The notes beneath the pieces were generated by a model. That model made no database searches. It saw only the letters and a list, made by a program, of their open reading frames with translations, and was not told where the DNA came from. Below, one piece after another: positions 25,919 through 34,018 of a stretch of 64,000 bases of DNA. This DNA is from Streptomyces sp. NBC_01296 (GTDB lineage Bacteria > Actinomycetota > Actinomycetes > Streptomycetales > Streptomycetaceae), in NCBI RefSeq assembly GCF_035984415.1, contig NZ_CP130720.1, forward strand, positions 8,680,001-8,744,000, written 5' to 3'. Position 1 is the first letter of the stretch. Every line of letters starts with the position of its first letter. The translations under genes were made by a program, and so were the position numbers.

Positions 25919-26764
25919 GTGTTCGGCAACTACCTGATCGGACTCCGCGAAGGGCTGGAAGCCAGCCTCGTCGTCTGCATCCTCATCGCCTACCTGGTCA
26001 AGACCGACCACAGGGACAGACTTGCGCCCGTCTGGCTCGGCATCGGCCTGGCCGTGACCCTCTCCCTGGGGTTCGGCGCCGCCCTCCAGTTCGGTTCCTC
26101 CACCCTTACCTTCCAGGCCCAGGAACTGCTCGGCGGTACCCTGTCCATCGTCTCGGTCGGCCTGGTGACGTGGATGGTCTTCTGGATGAAGCGCACTGCC
26201 CGGAACCTGAAATCGGAGCTTCAGGGCCAGCTCGATGCGGCGCTCGCCGTGGGCAGCGGCGCGTTGGTCTTCACCGCCTTCATGGCCGTCGGCCGGGAAG
26301 GACTGGAGACCTCGCTGTTCATCTGGACGGCCGTCCAAGCCACAGGTGACGGCGTTCGGCCCCTGGTCGGTGCGGTGCTCGGTCTGCTGACCTCGATGGT
26401 GCTGGGCTGGCTGTTCTACCGGGGCGCGCTGAAGATCAACCTGGCGAAGTTCTTCACCTGGACCGGTGCCATGCTGGTCGTCGTCGCCGCAGGAGTCCTC
26501 GCGTACGGCTTCCACGACCTCCAGGAAGGCGACTTCCTGCCCGGCCTGCACACCCTCGCCTTCGACATCAGCACGACCATCCCATCGGACAGCTGGTACG
26601 GGACCCTGCTCAAGGGAGTGTTCAACTTCCAGCCCAACCCGACCGCCCTCCAGGTCACCGTGTGGTGCCTCTACCTCGTTCCGGTGATGGCCCTCTTCCT
26701 CGCACCTGCGCGCAGTACCACCCCCGCCGCCGGCGTGGAGGCAAAGACGGCGAAGACCGGCTGA
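25919..26764 (+). CDS. efeU: Ferrous iron permease EfeU (FTR1 family)
   Basis: A 281-residue, seven-helix membrane protein with both REGLE signatures of FTR1/EfeU: LREGLEASLVV in TM1 and GREGLETSLF in TM4. These line the iron path. The GTG start at 25919 lies 22 bp after efeB with GGAAGGA upstream. The C-terminus is a short charged tail (PAAGVEAKTAKTG). Here efeU is last in the operon, whereas many actinobacteria place it first. It is followed after 31 bp by a two-component pair. Confidence 0.96.
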   Translation: MFGNYLIGLREGLEASLVVCILIAYLVKTDHRDRLAPVWLGIGLAVTLSLGFGAALQFGSSTLTFQAQELLGGTLSIVSVGLVTWMVFWMKRTARNLKSELQGQLDAALAVGSGALVFTAFMAVGREGLETSLFIWTAVQATGDGVRPLVGAVLGLLTSMVLGWLFYRGALKINLAKFFTWTGAMLVVVAAGVLAYGFHDLQEGDFLPGLHTLAFDISTTIPSDSWYGTLLKGVFNFQPNPTALQVTVWCLYLVPVMALFLAPARSTTPAAGVEAKTAKTG

Positions 26765-26795
26765 CTTCCGGCGTCCCCACAGAACAGAGGCCCGC

Positions 26796-27458
26796 ATGAG
26801 CCGACACGTCCTGGTCGTCGAGGATGACCACCGGCTGCGCAACGTCCTGCTGCGCGGCCTGCGTGAGGAGGGTTTCGAGACCACCCAGGCGCAGGACGGC
26901 GCAGCGGCACTGCGACTGGCCGTGGCCGGCGTCGACGCCGTGGTCCTGGACATCGGCCTGCCCGACGCGGACGGCCGCGACGTGTGCCAGGCGCTGCGCG
27001 CCAACGGGTTCGACCGCCCGGTGATTTTCCTGACCGCCCGTCATCACCTCACAGATCGGCTCAGCGGGTTCTCTGCGGGAGGCGATGACTATCTCGCCAA
27101 ACCCTTCCACATCGCCGAACTGGCCGCCCGACTGCGGGCCGCCGTCAAACGCAGCCGCCCGGCCGCCCCTGTCTCCGAGGGAGAGATGGTGCTGGACGCC
27201 GTCCGCCACGCCTGCACCGTACGAGGCGTCCCCCTGAGCCTGACCCCGACCGAATTCCGGATCCTGGCCGCCCTGCTCGCCGCCGCGGGGGACCTGGTTC
27301 CCCGGCGGGATCTGGTGCGCGCCGGCTGGCCGGAAGGCGCCCAGGTCAGCGACAACACCCTCGACCAGTACCTGACCCGGCTCCGCCGCAAACTTCGGGA
27401 GGCGGGCAGCATCCTCACCCTGGGCACCTCCCGCGGCGTAGGGCACCGGCTGTCATGA
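26796..27458 (+). CDS. OmpR-family response regulator
   Basis: A 220-residue regulator. The receiver domain has the acidic pocket E9-D10-D11, phospho-acceptor D52 (VVLDIGLPD) and switch lysine in DDYLAKPF. The winged-helix DNA-binding domain is LSLTPTEFRILAALLAAAGD.., DNTLDQYLTRLRRKL..GVGHRLS. It overlaps its kinase by 4 bp. It is placed 31 bp behind efeU, so it may be co-transcribed with the iron system or control it. Confidence 0.95.
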   Translation: MSRHVLVVEDDHRLRNVLLRGLREEGFETTQAQDGAAALRLAVAGVDAVVLDIGLPDADGRDVCQALRANGFDRPVIFLTARHHLTDRLSGFSAGGDDYLAKPFHIAELAARLRAAVKRSRPAAPVSEGEMVLDAVRHACTVRGVPLSLTPTEFRILAALLAAAGDLVPRRDLVRAGWPEGAQVSDNTLDQYLTRLRRKLREAGSILTLGTSRGVGHRLS

Positions 27459-28831
27459 GACTGCTCAGAGCCGGAGCGCGGCCGACGACCCTGCGCGGAC
27501 GGCTCTCCCTGCTCGCGGTCGCGACCGCGGCGTTCGTCATGGCGGTGTTCACCATCGTCTTCAACGCGTTCGTGCAGCAGCACCTGGCCCGGCAGGCGGA
27601 CGACCAGCTGCGGGCCCGAGCCTCCGCCATCGCCGCCACCGTCGACACCAGCGGTCCCGTGCTGCGCGTCCTGGAGACCCCGCAGGAGGACCTCCTCGAC
27701 ACCAACGCCTGGATCTACCAAGGGACTAGCCTGGTCGAGCAGCCCCCGGCCGCCCGGGCGGACAGCCCCGCCACCCGCGCGGCCGCCCGTCTTGCAGCGC
27801 AGGGCGGCGCCCAGTGCACCACCACCTCGCACGACGCGGCGGACATCCGGCTCTGTGCCCGGCCAGTGCCCTCCCCAGACGGCCGTGAGAGGGCCGCGAC
27901 CGTGGTCACCGCGCTCGACCTCACTCCGTACCGCGCATCGGGCGACACCCTGCTGATGGCATCCCTGGCACTGGATGCCGTCATGCTCCTCTGCACGTAC
28001 GCGGTCACCCGACTCGCCATCGGCCGGGCCCTGCGACCCGTCCGTACGATGACCGACCAGGCCGCCCAATGGAGTGCGACCGCCTCCGAAGAACGCTTCA
28101 GCGGTGTGCCCCGGCCCGCCGAACTCGCCAGGCTGGGCGCCTCGCTGGATGCCTTCCTCGACCGGATCCGGGCAGCCCTGCGCCACGAACAGCAGCTCAC
28201 CAGCGAGTTGTCGCACGAACTGCGCAACCCGCTGGCCACGATCGTCGCCGAACTCGACTGGTGGCAGGCTCGCCCCCGCAGCGAGAACGAGACGGTCACC
28301 GTGCAACGGGCCATCGGCGATGCGGCCCGGACCATGCGGACCATCTGCGACACCCTCCTCGCCGAAGCTCGCGAGGACGCCGGCAGGTCGCCTGGCACCA
28401 CCGCCGTGCTTCCCGTCCTGAATGCCCTGGCCGACCGCACGGACCCAGACATCGTCTCGGTCCGTGTCGTGATCGCCGACGAGGGTGGGGAGCTGACCGC
28501 GGGAGTGCCCGCTGCCGTCCTGGACCGGATCGTCAGCCCCTTGCTGGACAACGCGCTGCGCTACGCGGCGACGGCGGTCGACCTCCGCGCGTTCCGGGAG
28601 CCGGGGTGTGTCCGCATCGAAGTGGGTGACGATGGCCCCGGCGTTCCGGAATGCTTCCGTGCCCACCTGTTCCAGCCCGGTCGCCGGGCGGATCCGGGCG
28701 ACGGCCACGATGGGGCGGGCCTTGGGCTGCCGCTTGCCCGGCGCCTGGCGCGCTCCGCGGGCGGGGAGGCGGAACTCGGGGAACAGGGCGGCGGGGGAGC
28801 GGTGTTCGTGGTCAGGCTGCCGGCCGGCTGA
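27455..28831 (+). CDS. Sensor histidine kinase (partner of preceding regulator)
   Basis: A 458-residue classic kinase. TM1 is ~18-40 and a periplasmic sensor ~41-170 contains Cys130 and Cys144. TM2 is ~170-190, then HAMP, dimerisation helix with H263 (ELSHELRNPLATIV) and a GHKL ATPase (LLDNALRYA, GDDGPGVP, GAGLGLPLARRLA). The two extracytoplasmic cysteines could sense redox or metal. The ATG overlaps the regulator stop (ATGA). Signal unknown; an iron or haem link is inferred from position only. The next ~215 bp hold no gene. Confidence 0.95.
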   Translation: MRLLRAGARPTTLRGRLSLLAVATAAFVMAVFTIVFNAFVQQHLARQADDQLRARASAIAATVDTSGPVLRVLETPQEDLLDTNAWIYQGTSLVEQPPAARADSPATRAAARLAAQGGAQCTTTSHDAADIRLCARPVPSPDGRERAATVVTALDLTPYRASGDTLLMASLALDAVMLLCTYAVTRLAIGRALRPVRTMTDQAAQWSATASEERFSGVPRPAELARLGASLDAFLDRIRAALRHEQQLTSELSHELRNPLATIVAELDWWQARPRSENETVTVQRAIGDAARTMRTICDTLLAEAREDAGRSPGTTAVLPVLNALADRTDPDIVSVRVVIADEGGELTAGVPAAVLDRIVSPLLDNALRYAATAVDLRAFREPGCVRIEVGDDGPGVPECFRAHLFQPGRRADPGDGHDGAGLGLPLARRLARSAGGEAELGEQGGGGAVFVVRLPAG

Positions 28832-29048
28832 AGGCCTCCCGGTCGACGGCGTTCTTGCGGGTGAATGGAATGAAGACGACCAGCACGGTGATACCCACCA
28901 CGGCGATCGCCACTGGAAACCTGAACACATCCTGAGCGCGCCGACCGACATGCCTTGAGCACTGCGGCGCAGTCACAACCGGACTCCTAGACTCCCCCCG
29001 ATTGCGCCCGTGCGGTCCCAGCTCCTGCCATGAACGGCGGCCACGCTC

Positions 29049-30182
29049 ATGTCTCCTGCCACGAAGCCCTCCGCCTCACGCGGTCTCGCCGGCCGACTGA
29101 GGGAACGCTTGGGCTGGGCCGTCGCCGCCGCCTACCTCGCCGCTGCCGTCTGCCCTGCTCCCGGCATGTGGCTGCGCAGGCCCCGCGAACTCCATGCAGG
29201 GAACGTGGCAGTGAGTCTGGAACTCGCACCGGCGCTGCTGGCCCTCGTACTGTTCTGCGCGGGGCTCCAGGTGCCACCGCAGACCCTCGTCCGGGCGGTC
29301 CGTCGCCCCGCGACCCTGCTGGCGGGACTTGCGGCGCACCTCCTGGCCCCGCTGCTGATCATCCCGGCCCTGGCGGCGATGCTGTCCTGGACGCCCGACA
29401 CCGACGGGGGCGCAGGGATGACCACCGCGATGATCTTCCTCACGGCGATGCCCGTGGCAGCGGGGGCGACCGTCTGGACCGCGCGGGCTGACGGCGACCA
29501 GCCCACCATGCTCGGCCTCGTCCTGGCCTCCACCTTCCTCAGCCCGCTCACCCTGCCCCTGACCCTCGGAGCAGTGGCGCCGCTCGTAGGTGGCGACCAT
29601 CCGGGAACGCCGGCCGGTGCGGCGCGCGCGGTAGGGCAGGGCTTCGCCCTCACCGGTGTGCTGCTGCCGTGCGCTGCCGGGCTGCTGTGCCACATCGCCC
29701 TGCCCGCCGAGGCCCTGGCAGGCTTGCGGCGCACCGCGGCGCCCACCGCGGTCCTCGCCTCGCTGGCCCTGACGTACCTCAACGCAGCAGGTGCCCTGGG
29801 CCGGTTCCTGGCCCATCCCGCAGCCCTGCTGTCGATCGCGGCAGTGGCCGTGGCCGTCTTCGTGTGCACGCTGTCGTTCTCGTTCGGCCGCGTCGCAGGG
29901 TCCCTGCTGCGACTGGACACACGGGCACGAGCCTGTGTGACGCTGGCTTGCGGTATGAGCAACAGCAGCGCGGGCGCGGTCCTCATCGGTGCGGTGCTGC
30001 CCGATCGGCCCCACGTCCTGCTGCCTGTGTTGGTGTACGGCCTGCTGCAGAAGCTGGCCGCTCAGCGCGCCGTACGCCCGCCCCGATGGAGGGCCCGGAC
30101 GGTATGGCGGGACTGGCCCGGACACTGGGCCCGGTGCCGGCAGCCGACTGTCTCGAACTCGCCGGACTTACATCGCTGCTGA
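29049..30182 (+). CDS. Bile acid:sodium symporter-like (SBF) membrane transporter
   Basis: A 377-residue polytopic protein with about nine hydrophobic segments. The BASS/SBF-like features include LELAPALLALVLFCAGLQVP, TTAMIFLTAMPVAAGATVWT and the crossover region CGMSNSSAGAVLIGAVLP. Family members carry organic anions, arsenite or unknown solutes with a cation. The last ~45 residues after YGLLQKLAAQ are Arg/Trp-rich and not family-like (VRPPRWRARTVWRDWPGHWA), so a frameshift or fusion at about 30060 probably replaced the native end. It lies between two signalling loci, with no clear partner. Confidence 0.75.
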   Translation: MSPATKPSASRGLAGRLRERLGWAVAAAYLAAAVCPAPGMWLRRPRELHAGNVAVSLELAPALLALVLFCAGLQVPPQTLVRAVRRPATLLAGLAAHLLAPLLIIPALAAMLSWTPDTDGGAGMTTAMIFLTAMPVAAGATVWTARADGDQPTMLGLVLASTFLSPLTLPLTLGAVAPLVGGDHPGTPAGAARAVGQGFALTGVLLPCAAGLLCHIALPAEALAGLRRTAAPTAVLASLALTYLNAAGALGRFLAHPAALLSIAAVAVAVFVCTLSFSFGRVAGSLLRLDTRARACVTLACGMSNSSAGAVLIGAVLPDRPHVLLPVLVYGLLQKLAAQRAVRPPRWRARTVWRDWPGHWARCRQPTVSNSPDLHRC

Positions 30183-30217
30183 CCCCGCAGTTCTGGTCGG
30201 CGCGCTACCGGACCTGA

Positions 30218-30340
30218 CCCTACGGGTCGGCGATCGTCATGGTCAGCGTCGTCGGCACGATGGCCGCCGACGTCGTCCACGTCATCGCCGGCATCTTCTA
30301 CGCGGTGTCGGCCGGGGGACAGCCGGCCAAGCCACGCTGA
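30218..30340 (+). pseudogene. COG4705 membrane protein fragment
   Basis: The 40 codons PYGSAIVMVSVVGTMAADVV, then HVIAGIFYAVSAGGQPAKPR, match an internal helix pair of the intact COG4705 gene at 40716 (VYWSAVVMVSVFGTMAADVA, then HVALGVPYTVSA). Nothing before or after it aligns. It is a third, broken copy of that family in this window. Confidence 0.75.
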
Positions 30341-30358
30341 GCCGGTCACGGCGGCACG

Positions 30359-31651
30359 TCAGCCCGGAGCGCCGGGCAGGAGCAGGGTGAACGTGGTCGG
30401 CTCTGCGCCGCGCAGGCTGAGCCTTCCCCCTGCCGCTTCCGCGAGCTCCCGGGCCACCGCCAGGCCGATCCCGGTTCCGGAGCCGCCGGTGCCGCCGCGT
30501 GCGAAGACCGTCCCGGGGTCGAGCGTGAGTGTCCCCTCGTCGGCCACGTCGACCGCGACCGCCCCGGCCGCCTCACGGGCGGTTACCGAGGTTGCACCCC
30601 GGCCGTGGCGTAGGGCGTTGTCGATGAGGACGTCGAGGATCTGTGCCGTGGTGCGGCCGGGGACCTCGAAGGCCCCGGCCCCCGGCTGTGCGCGAACCTC
30701 CAACCGTCGGCCGGCGGCGGCGAGCGTACCGTGCCAGCGCGACTCCGCCCTTTCCAGCACCCGAACGAGAGCCTCACGGGGGAGTGGGGGTCCGCCCTCG
30801 GTGCCGGACCGGGCCAGCCGCAGCACCTCCTCGACGGTCTCCTCCAGATGGCGTGCCGTCTCCAGAGCCTCGCGCAGTGCGGGGCGCAGGTCCGAGCCCG
30901 GCGGGAGCTGTCGGGCGGCCTCCAGGCCGAGCTGCAGCCCGGTCAGGGGAGTGCGCAGCTGGTGCGAGGCGTTGGCGCTGAAGTCGCGCTCCCGGCGCAG
31001 GAGCTGGGTCAGTCGCTCGACCATGGAGTTCTGGCTGCGCGCCAGCTGGTCCAGCTCGGTGATCCCGCACGGCGCTGCCCGGGCGGCAAGGTCGCCGTCG
31101 GCGATCGCGCGGGCCGTACGGGAGAGTGCCTCCACTGGAGTGCTCAGCGCACGCGCCTGGTGGCGTGCCACCAGGACCGCCGTGGCCAGCGCAGCAAGGG
31201 TCACTCCCAGGAGCAGTGCCCAAGCCCACAGCACCCGCGTCCAGACCGATCGCGCGGGGACCGTGGCCCGCACCACCGCGATCACCTTCTCGCCGGAGAC
31301 CACCGGTACGGCGACGACCAGATCAGCCCCGGTGCGGCCGCTGACTGCCTTGCCTCCGGCAGCCTCGCGGGTCACCTGGTCGGCGACCGGTCCACCGCTG
31401 CCCGCACGCAGACGCGAAGAGAGGTCGTACACCCCCAGCTTCCCGCCCGGCCTGGGCGGCGTCAGCTCGAGTGCGTCGCCGGAGGCGAACTCAGGCCCCA
31501 CCGTGACCGTCGCGGCCAGAGCCGTACGCTCCAGGGCGCCCCGTTCGTCCTCGAAGAAAGACCGGTGGATGACCCAGGCGAGCGGCCCGGCCAGCAGGAC
31601 GAGGGCCACCAGCACGGCGGACACCGCGACACGCACGACACGCTGCCTCAT
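30359..31651 (-). CDS. Sensor histidine kinase linked to ABC operon
   Basis: A 430-residue kinase. It has TM1 (VAVSAVLVALVLLAGPLAWV), an extracytoplasmic sensor ~30-135, TM2 (VLWAWALLLGVTLAALATAV), HAMP, H230 (ANASHQLRTPL) and the ATPase (VLIDNALRHG.., GTGIGLAVARELAEAAGGRL). It is divergent from the lipoprotein-ABC operon, whose far end (36690) carries an orphan OmpR-type regulator. The split arrangement suggests they form a pair, as in bacitracin/antimicrobial-peptide sensing modules. The N-box and G-box are intact, so it is probably active. Confidence 0.93.
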   Translation of the reverse strand: MRQRVVRVAVSAVLVALVLLAGPLAWVIHRSFFEDERGALERTALAATVTVGPEFASGDALELTPPRPGGKLGVYDLSSRLRAGSGGPVADQVTREAAGGKAVSGRTGADLVVAVPVVSGEKVIAVVRATVPARSVWTRVLWAWALLLGVTLAALATAVLVARHQARALSTPVEALSRTARAIADGDLAARAAPCGITELDQLARSQNSMVERLTQLLRRERDFSANASHQLRTPLTGLQLGLEAARQLPPGSDLRPALREALETARHLEETVEEVLRLARSGTEGGPPLPREALVRVLERAESRWHGTLAAAGRRLEVRAQPGAGAFEVPGRTTAQILDVLIDNALRHGRGATSVTAREAAGAVAVDVADEGTLTLDPGTVFARGGTGGSGTGIGLAVARELAEAAGGRLSLRGAEPTTFTLLLPGAPG

Positions 31652-31680
31652 GCGCCCATCATGGCGCCCGGCATCCGGTT

Positions 31681-31750
31681 TTGCCGTCGTCTAACCGCCG
31701 CCGCCCCGGCCCTTCACCCCCCGCTGCCTAGCGTGGAAGACACCTCGTCC
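31681..31750 (+). promoter_or_regulatory. Promoter region of lipoprotein-ABC operon (duplicated at 43086)
   Basis: TGCCGTCGTCTAACCGCC..CTGCCTAGCGTGGAAGA aligns with 43086-43150 (TACCGTCGTCTCACCGTG..CTGCTTAGCGTCGGAAGA). TAGCGT is a plausible -10 element. The conservation between two otherwise diverged copies suggests a response-regulator-controlled promoter. Confidence 0.55.
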
Positions 31751-31763
31751 TGCGGAGGCCCTC

Positions 31764-32363
31764 ATGAACGTACGCGGCACACTCGTCCCCTGTGCGGGAG
31801 TCCTCCTGCTCACTGCGGTCCTCGCCGGGTGCGGCGCAGCCGGCTCCGCCACGGCCGCCGGCCCGCAGCCACCGCCGCCCGCCCCTGCCGAGTCCAACCC
31901 GCCCGGAGACATCCCGGACAACCAGGCCTATGTGGCCTTCGAGCCGCCCGGCGCGGCCTTCACCGTCAGCGTGCCCGAGGGCTGGGCGCGCACCACCGCG
32001 GGCCCCGTCACCACCTTCACCGACAAGCTGAACCGGATCGAAGTGTCCGAGCACCCTGCCGCGCACCCGCCGACCCCAGCGTCGGTGACCGCGGGGGACG
32101 TACCCTCTCTGGCCAAGAGCGTCCCCGCCTTCGCACCCGGCAAGGCCTCCGAGGTCAGCCGCAAGGCCGGCACCGCCGTCCTGTACACCTACCAGGGCAA
32201 TTCCGCGGCGGACCCGGTCACCGGCAAGGCCGTCCGTGACGCCTTCGAACGGTACGTCTTCCACCACCAGGGCCGTGACGTCGTCGTCACGCTCTCGGGG
32301 CCGGTCAACGCGGACAACGTCGATCCCTGGCGGACCGTCACCGACTCGCTGAGGTGGCGGTGA
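31764..32363 (+). CDS. Lipoprotein of ABC/two-component locus
   Basis: A 199-residue lipoprotein with lipobox VLAGC (Cys23). A Pro/Ala linker follows, then a ~150-residue domain (AYVAFEPPGAAFTVSVPEGW.., TTFTDKLNRIEVSEHPAAHP.., YRYVFHHQGRDVV-like ending ERYVFHHQGRDVVVTLSGPV) reminiscent of PsbP/LpqN-like folds. The stop overlaps the start of ABC ATPase 1 (TGATG). It is anchored outside the membrane and is probably an accessory or sensing subunit of the FtsX-type ABC system. The specific ligand is unknown. Confidence 0.88.
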   Translation: MNVRGTLVPCAGVLLLTAVLAGCGAAGSATAAGPQPPPPAPAESNPPGDIPDNQAYVAFEPPGAAFTVSVPEGWARTTAGPVTTFTDKLNRIEVSEHPAAHPPTPASVTAGDVPSLAKSVPAFAPGKASEVSRKAGTAVLYTYQGNSAADPVTGKAVRDAFERYVFHHQGRDVVVTLSGPVNADNVDPWRTVTDSLRWR

Positions 32364-33061
32364 TGGACGTGGGCACGCTCAGTGCGGGCACCGCTCCGGC
32401 TCTCGACGCTCGCGAGCTGTACCGCTTCTACCGTGCCGGGGAAGAGGAGACCCTCGCCCTGCGCGGAGTGTCCCTCACGGTGGCCCCCGGAGAGCTTGTA
32501 GCCGTGGTCGGCCCCTCGGGATCGGGGAAGTCCACGCTGCTGGCCTGCCTCGCGGGCCTCGACGAACCCGCCGGCGGGTCCGTACGAATAGCAGGAGAGC
32601 GGATCAGCCACCGCCCGGAGGCGGAGCGGGCCGGGATCCGGGCCCGCCGGATCGGCATCCTCCTCCAGACGGAGAACCTGATCGCCCACCTCGACGTGGC
32701 ACGCAACATCCGCCTCGCCCGCACGGCCGCCGGCCGCCACGGCACCCCGGCACAGGACATCGACGTCCTCCTCGACCAGGTGGGCCTCCTCGGCCGGGCC
32801 CACGCCCTGCCCCGCGAACTGGCGGGCGGAGAGCTGGCCCGCGCCGCACTGGCCGTGGCCCTGGCAAACGACCCGGACCTGCTGCTCGCCGACGAGCCCA
32901 CCGGAGAGCTCGACGGGAGCACCGAACACCGCATCCTGGAATTGCTGAGGGCCCGAGGGAGCGAAGGACGGCGGGGCGTGCTGCTCGTCACCCACAGCAC
33001 TGCCGTCATAGGGGGCGCCGACCGGGTCCTGACCCTCCGCGACGGCAGGCTCCGGCCATGA
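32363..33061 (+). CDS. ABC transporter ATP-binding protein 1 (LolD/MacB-like)
   Basis: A 232-residue ATPase. Walker A is GPSGSGKST (50-57 region). The Q-loop region is RIGILLQTENLIAHL. The signature is degenerate, LAGGELARAA, and Walker B is LLLADEPTGELD; the switch H is in VTHSTAV. It belongs to the 3.A.1.122/125 exporters paired with FtsX-like permeases. ATG 32363 overlaps the lipoprotein stop; the GTG nine bases earlier is too near the GAGG. The next ATPase starts inside its stop (ATGA). Two distinct ATPases for one permease suggest a heterodimer. Confidence 0.94.
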   Translation: MDVGTLSAGTAPALDARELYRFYRAGEEETLALRGVSLTVAPGELVAVVGPSGSGKSTLLACLAGLDEPAGGSVRIAGERISHRPEAERAGIRARRIGILLQTENLIAHLDVARNIRLARTAAGRHGTPAQDIDVLLDQVGLLGRAHALPRELAGGELARAALAVALANDPDLLLADEPTGELDGSTEHRILELLRARGSEGRRGVLLVTHSTAVIGGADRVLTLRDGRLRP

Positions 33062-33756
33062 CCGGCCGGGCGCTCGTCATCTGCCGGGAGGCCGGGCGGA
33101 CGTACGGGCGAGGCCCCGCGGCGGTGGTAGCCGTACACGGCACGAACTGCCAGGTGGACGCCCGAGACCGGATCGCCGTCATGGGGCCCTCGGGATCGGG
33201 AAAGTCCACGCTGCTCCACCTGATGGCCGGACTGGAACAGCCGACCAGCGGCGAGGTGACGTGGCCCTGGTACGCGGATGCCGCCGATGCACAGGCTTGG
33301 GTACGGGCGAGGGCGATGGCCATCGGGGTCGTCTTCCAGAGCCCCAGCCTCATCGCCACCCTGGACGTCGCCGAGAACACCGGCCTTCCGCTGGTGCTGG
33401 CCGGCGAGAGCGCCGACCTCGCTCGTGCGCGGGCGCTGGCAGCCCTGGACCGTGTCGGCGTCGCCGACCTCGCCGACAGGCTGCCCGACGACATCTCGGG
33501 AGGCCAGGCACAGCGTGTCGCTGTCGCCCGGGTCCTGGCATCCCGGCCCCGGCTCGTACTGGCCGACGAACCGACCGGCCGTCTCGACCGCACCACGGGC
33601 CGCCACGTCGTGGACGTCCTGCTGGCGGCGGTGGACGAGATCGGCGCGGCCCTGGTGGTGAGCACCCACGACCCGGCCGTCGGGGAACGTCTGCCCACGC
33701 ACTGGACCATGCGCGAAGGACGACTCCACCTGCACCCGGACGGAGGCACACCGTGA
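33058..33756 (+). CDS. ABC transporter ATP-binding protein 2
   Basis: A 232-residue ATPase with Walker A GPSGSGKST (43-51), Q-loop GVVFQSPSLIATLD, canonical signature ISGGQAQRVAVARVLA, Walker B LVLADEPTGRLD and switch STHDPAV. It has a 4-bp overlap with ATPase 1. The paralogue at 43316 is a decayed relative (GPSGSVKSP). It works with the permease at 34009. Between them lies a ~250-bp remnant of a third ATPase flanked by a repeat. Confidence 0.94.
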   Translation: MTGRALVICREAGRTYGRGPAAVVAVHGTNCQVDARDRIAVMGPSGSGKSTLLHLMAGLEQPTSGEVTWPWYADAADAQAWVRARAMAIGVVFQSPSLIATLDVAENTGLPLVLAGESADLARARALAALDRVGVADLADRLPDDISGGQAQRVAVARVLASRPRLVLADEPTGRLDRTTGRHVVDVLLAAVDEIGAALVVSTHDPAVGERLPTHWTMREGRLHLHPDGGTP

Positions 33757-34018
33757 ACACCGACCGACGGGCAGCCAGGGGCCGGCGCTCTTCGCAGCGC
33801 TGTCCCACCTCGCCTTGGCCGACGAACCGGCGGGACGGAGCGACCACACCATCGTCGGGCGCATCGCCGACGTCCTCGGGGACACGGTCCCCGAGACCGG
33901 GGCCGAAGGCCCGGCCCACCGGCACCCCCGGGGAGTCGGCGGACCCCCACAAGCCGCCCGGACGGTGAGCGACGGATACCCGAGCACCATCGCCACAGGA
34001 GGCACACCGTGATCACCG
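33742..34018 (+). repeat. Direct repeat of RBS-start segment flanking a remnant
   Basis: GGAGGCACACCGTGA followed by (A/T)CACCG occurs at 33742-33762 and again at 33998-34018 (20 of 21 identical). The second copy supplies the RBS and GTG start of the permease. The first overlaps the stop of ATPase 2. This is the footprint expected of a short duplication or of recombination between repeated start regions. Confidence 0.8.
33775..34012 (+). pseudogene. Remnant of a further ABC ATPase
   Basis: The frame ending at 34012 reads GPALFAALSHLALADEPAGR, then SDHTIVGRIADVLGDTVPET. LADEPAGR is a Walker B / D-loop block and the rest the post-Walker-B helix of an ABC ATPase. No Walker A or signature motif precedes it. 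The end of the frame overlaps the permease GTG. It is too small to work. Confidence 0.55.
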
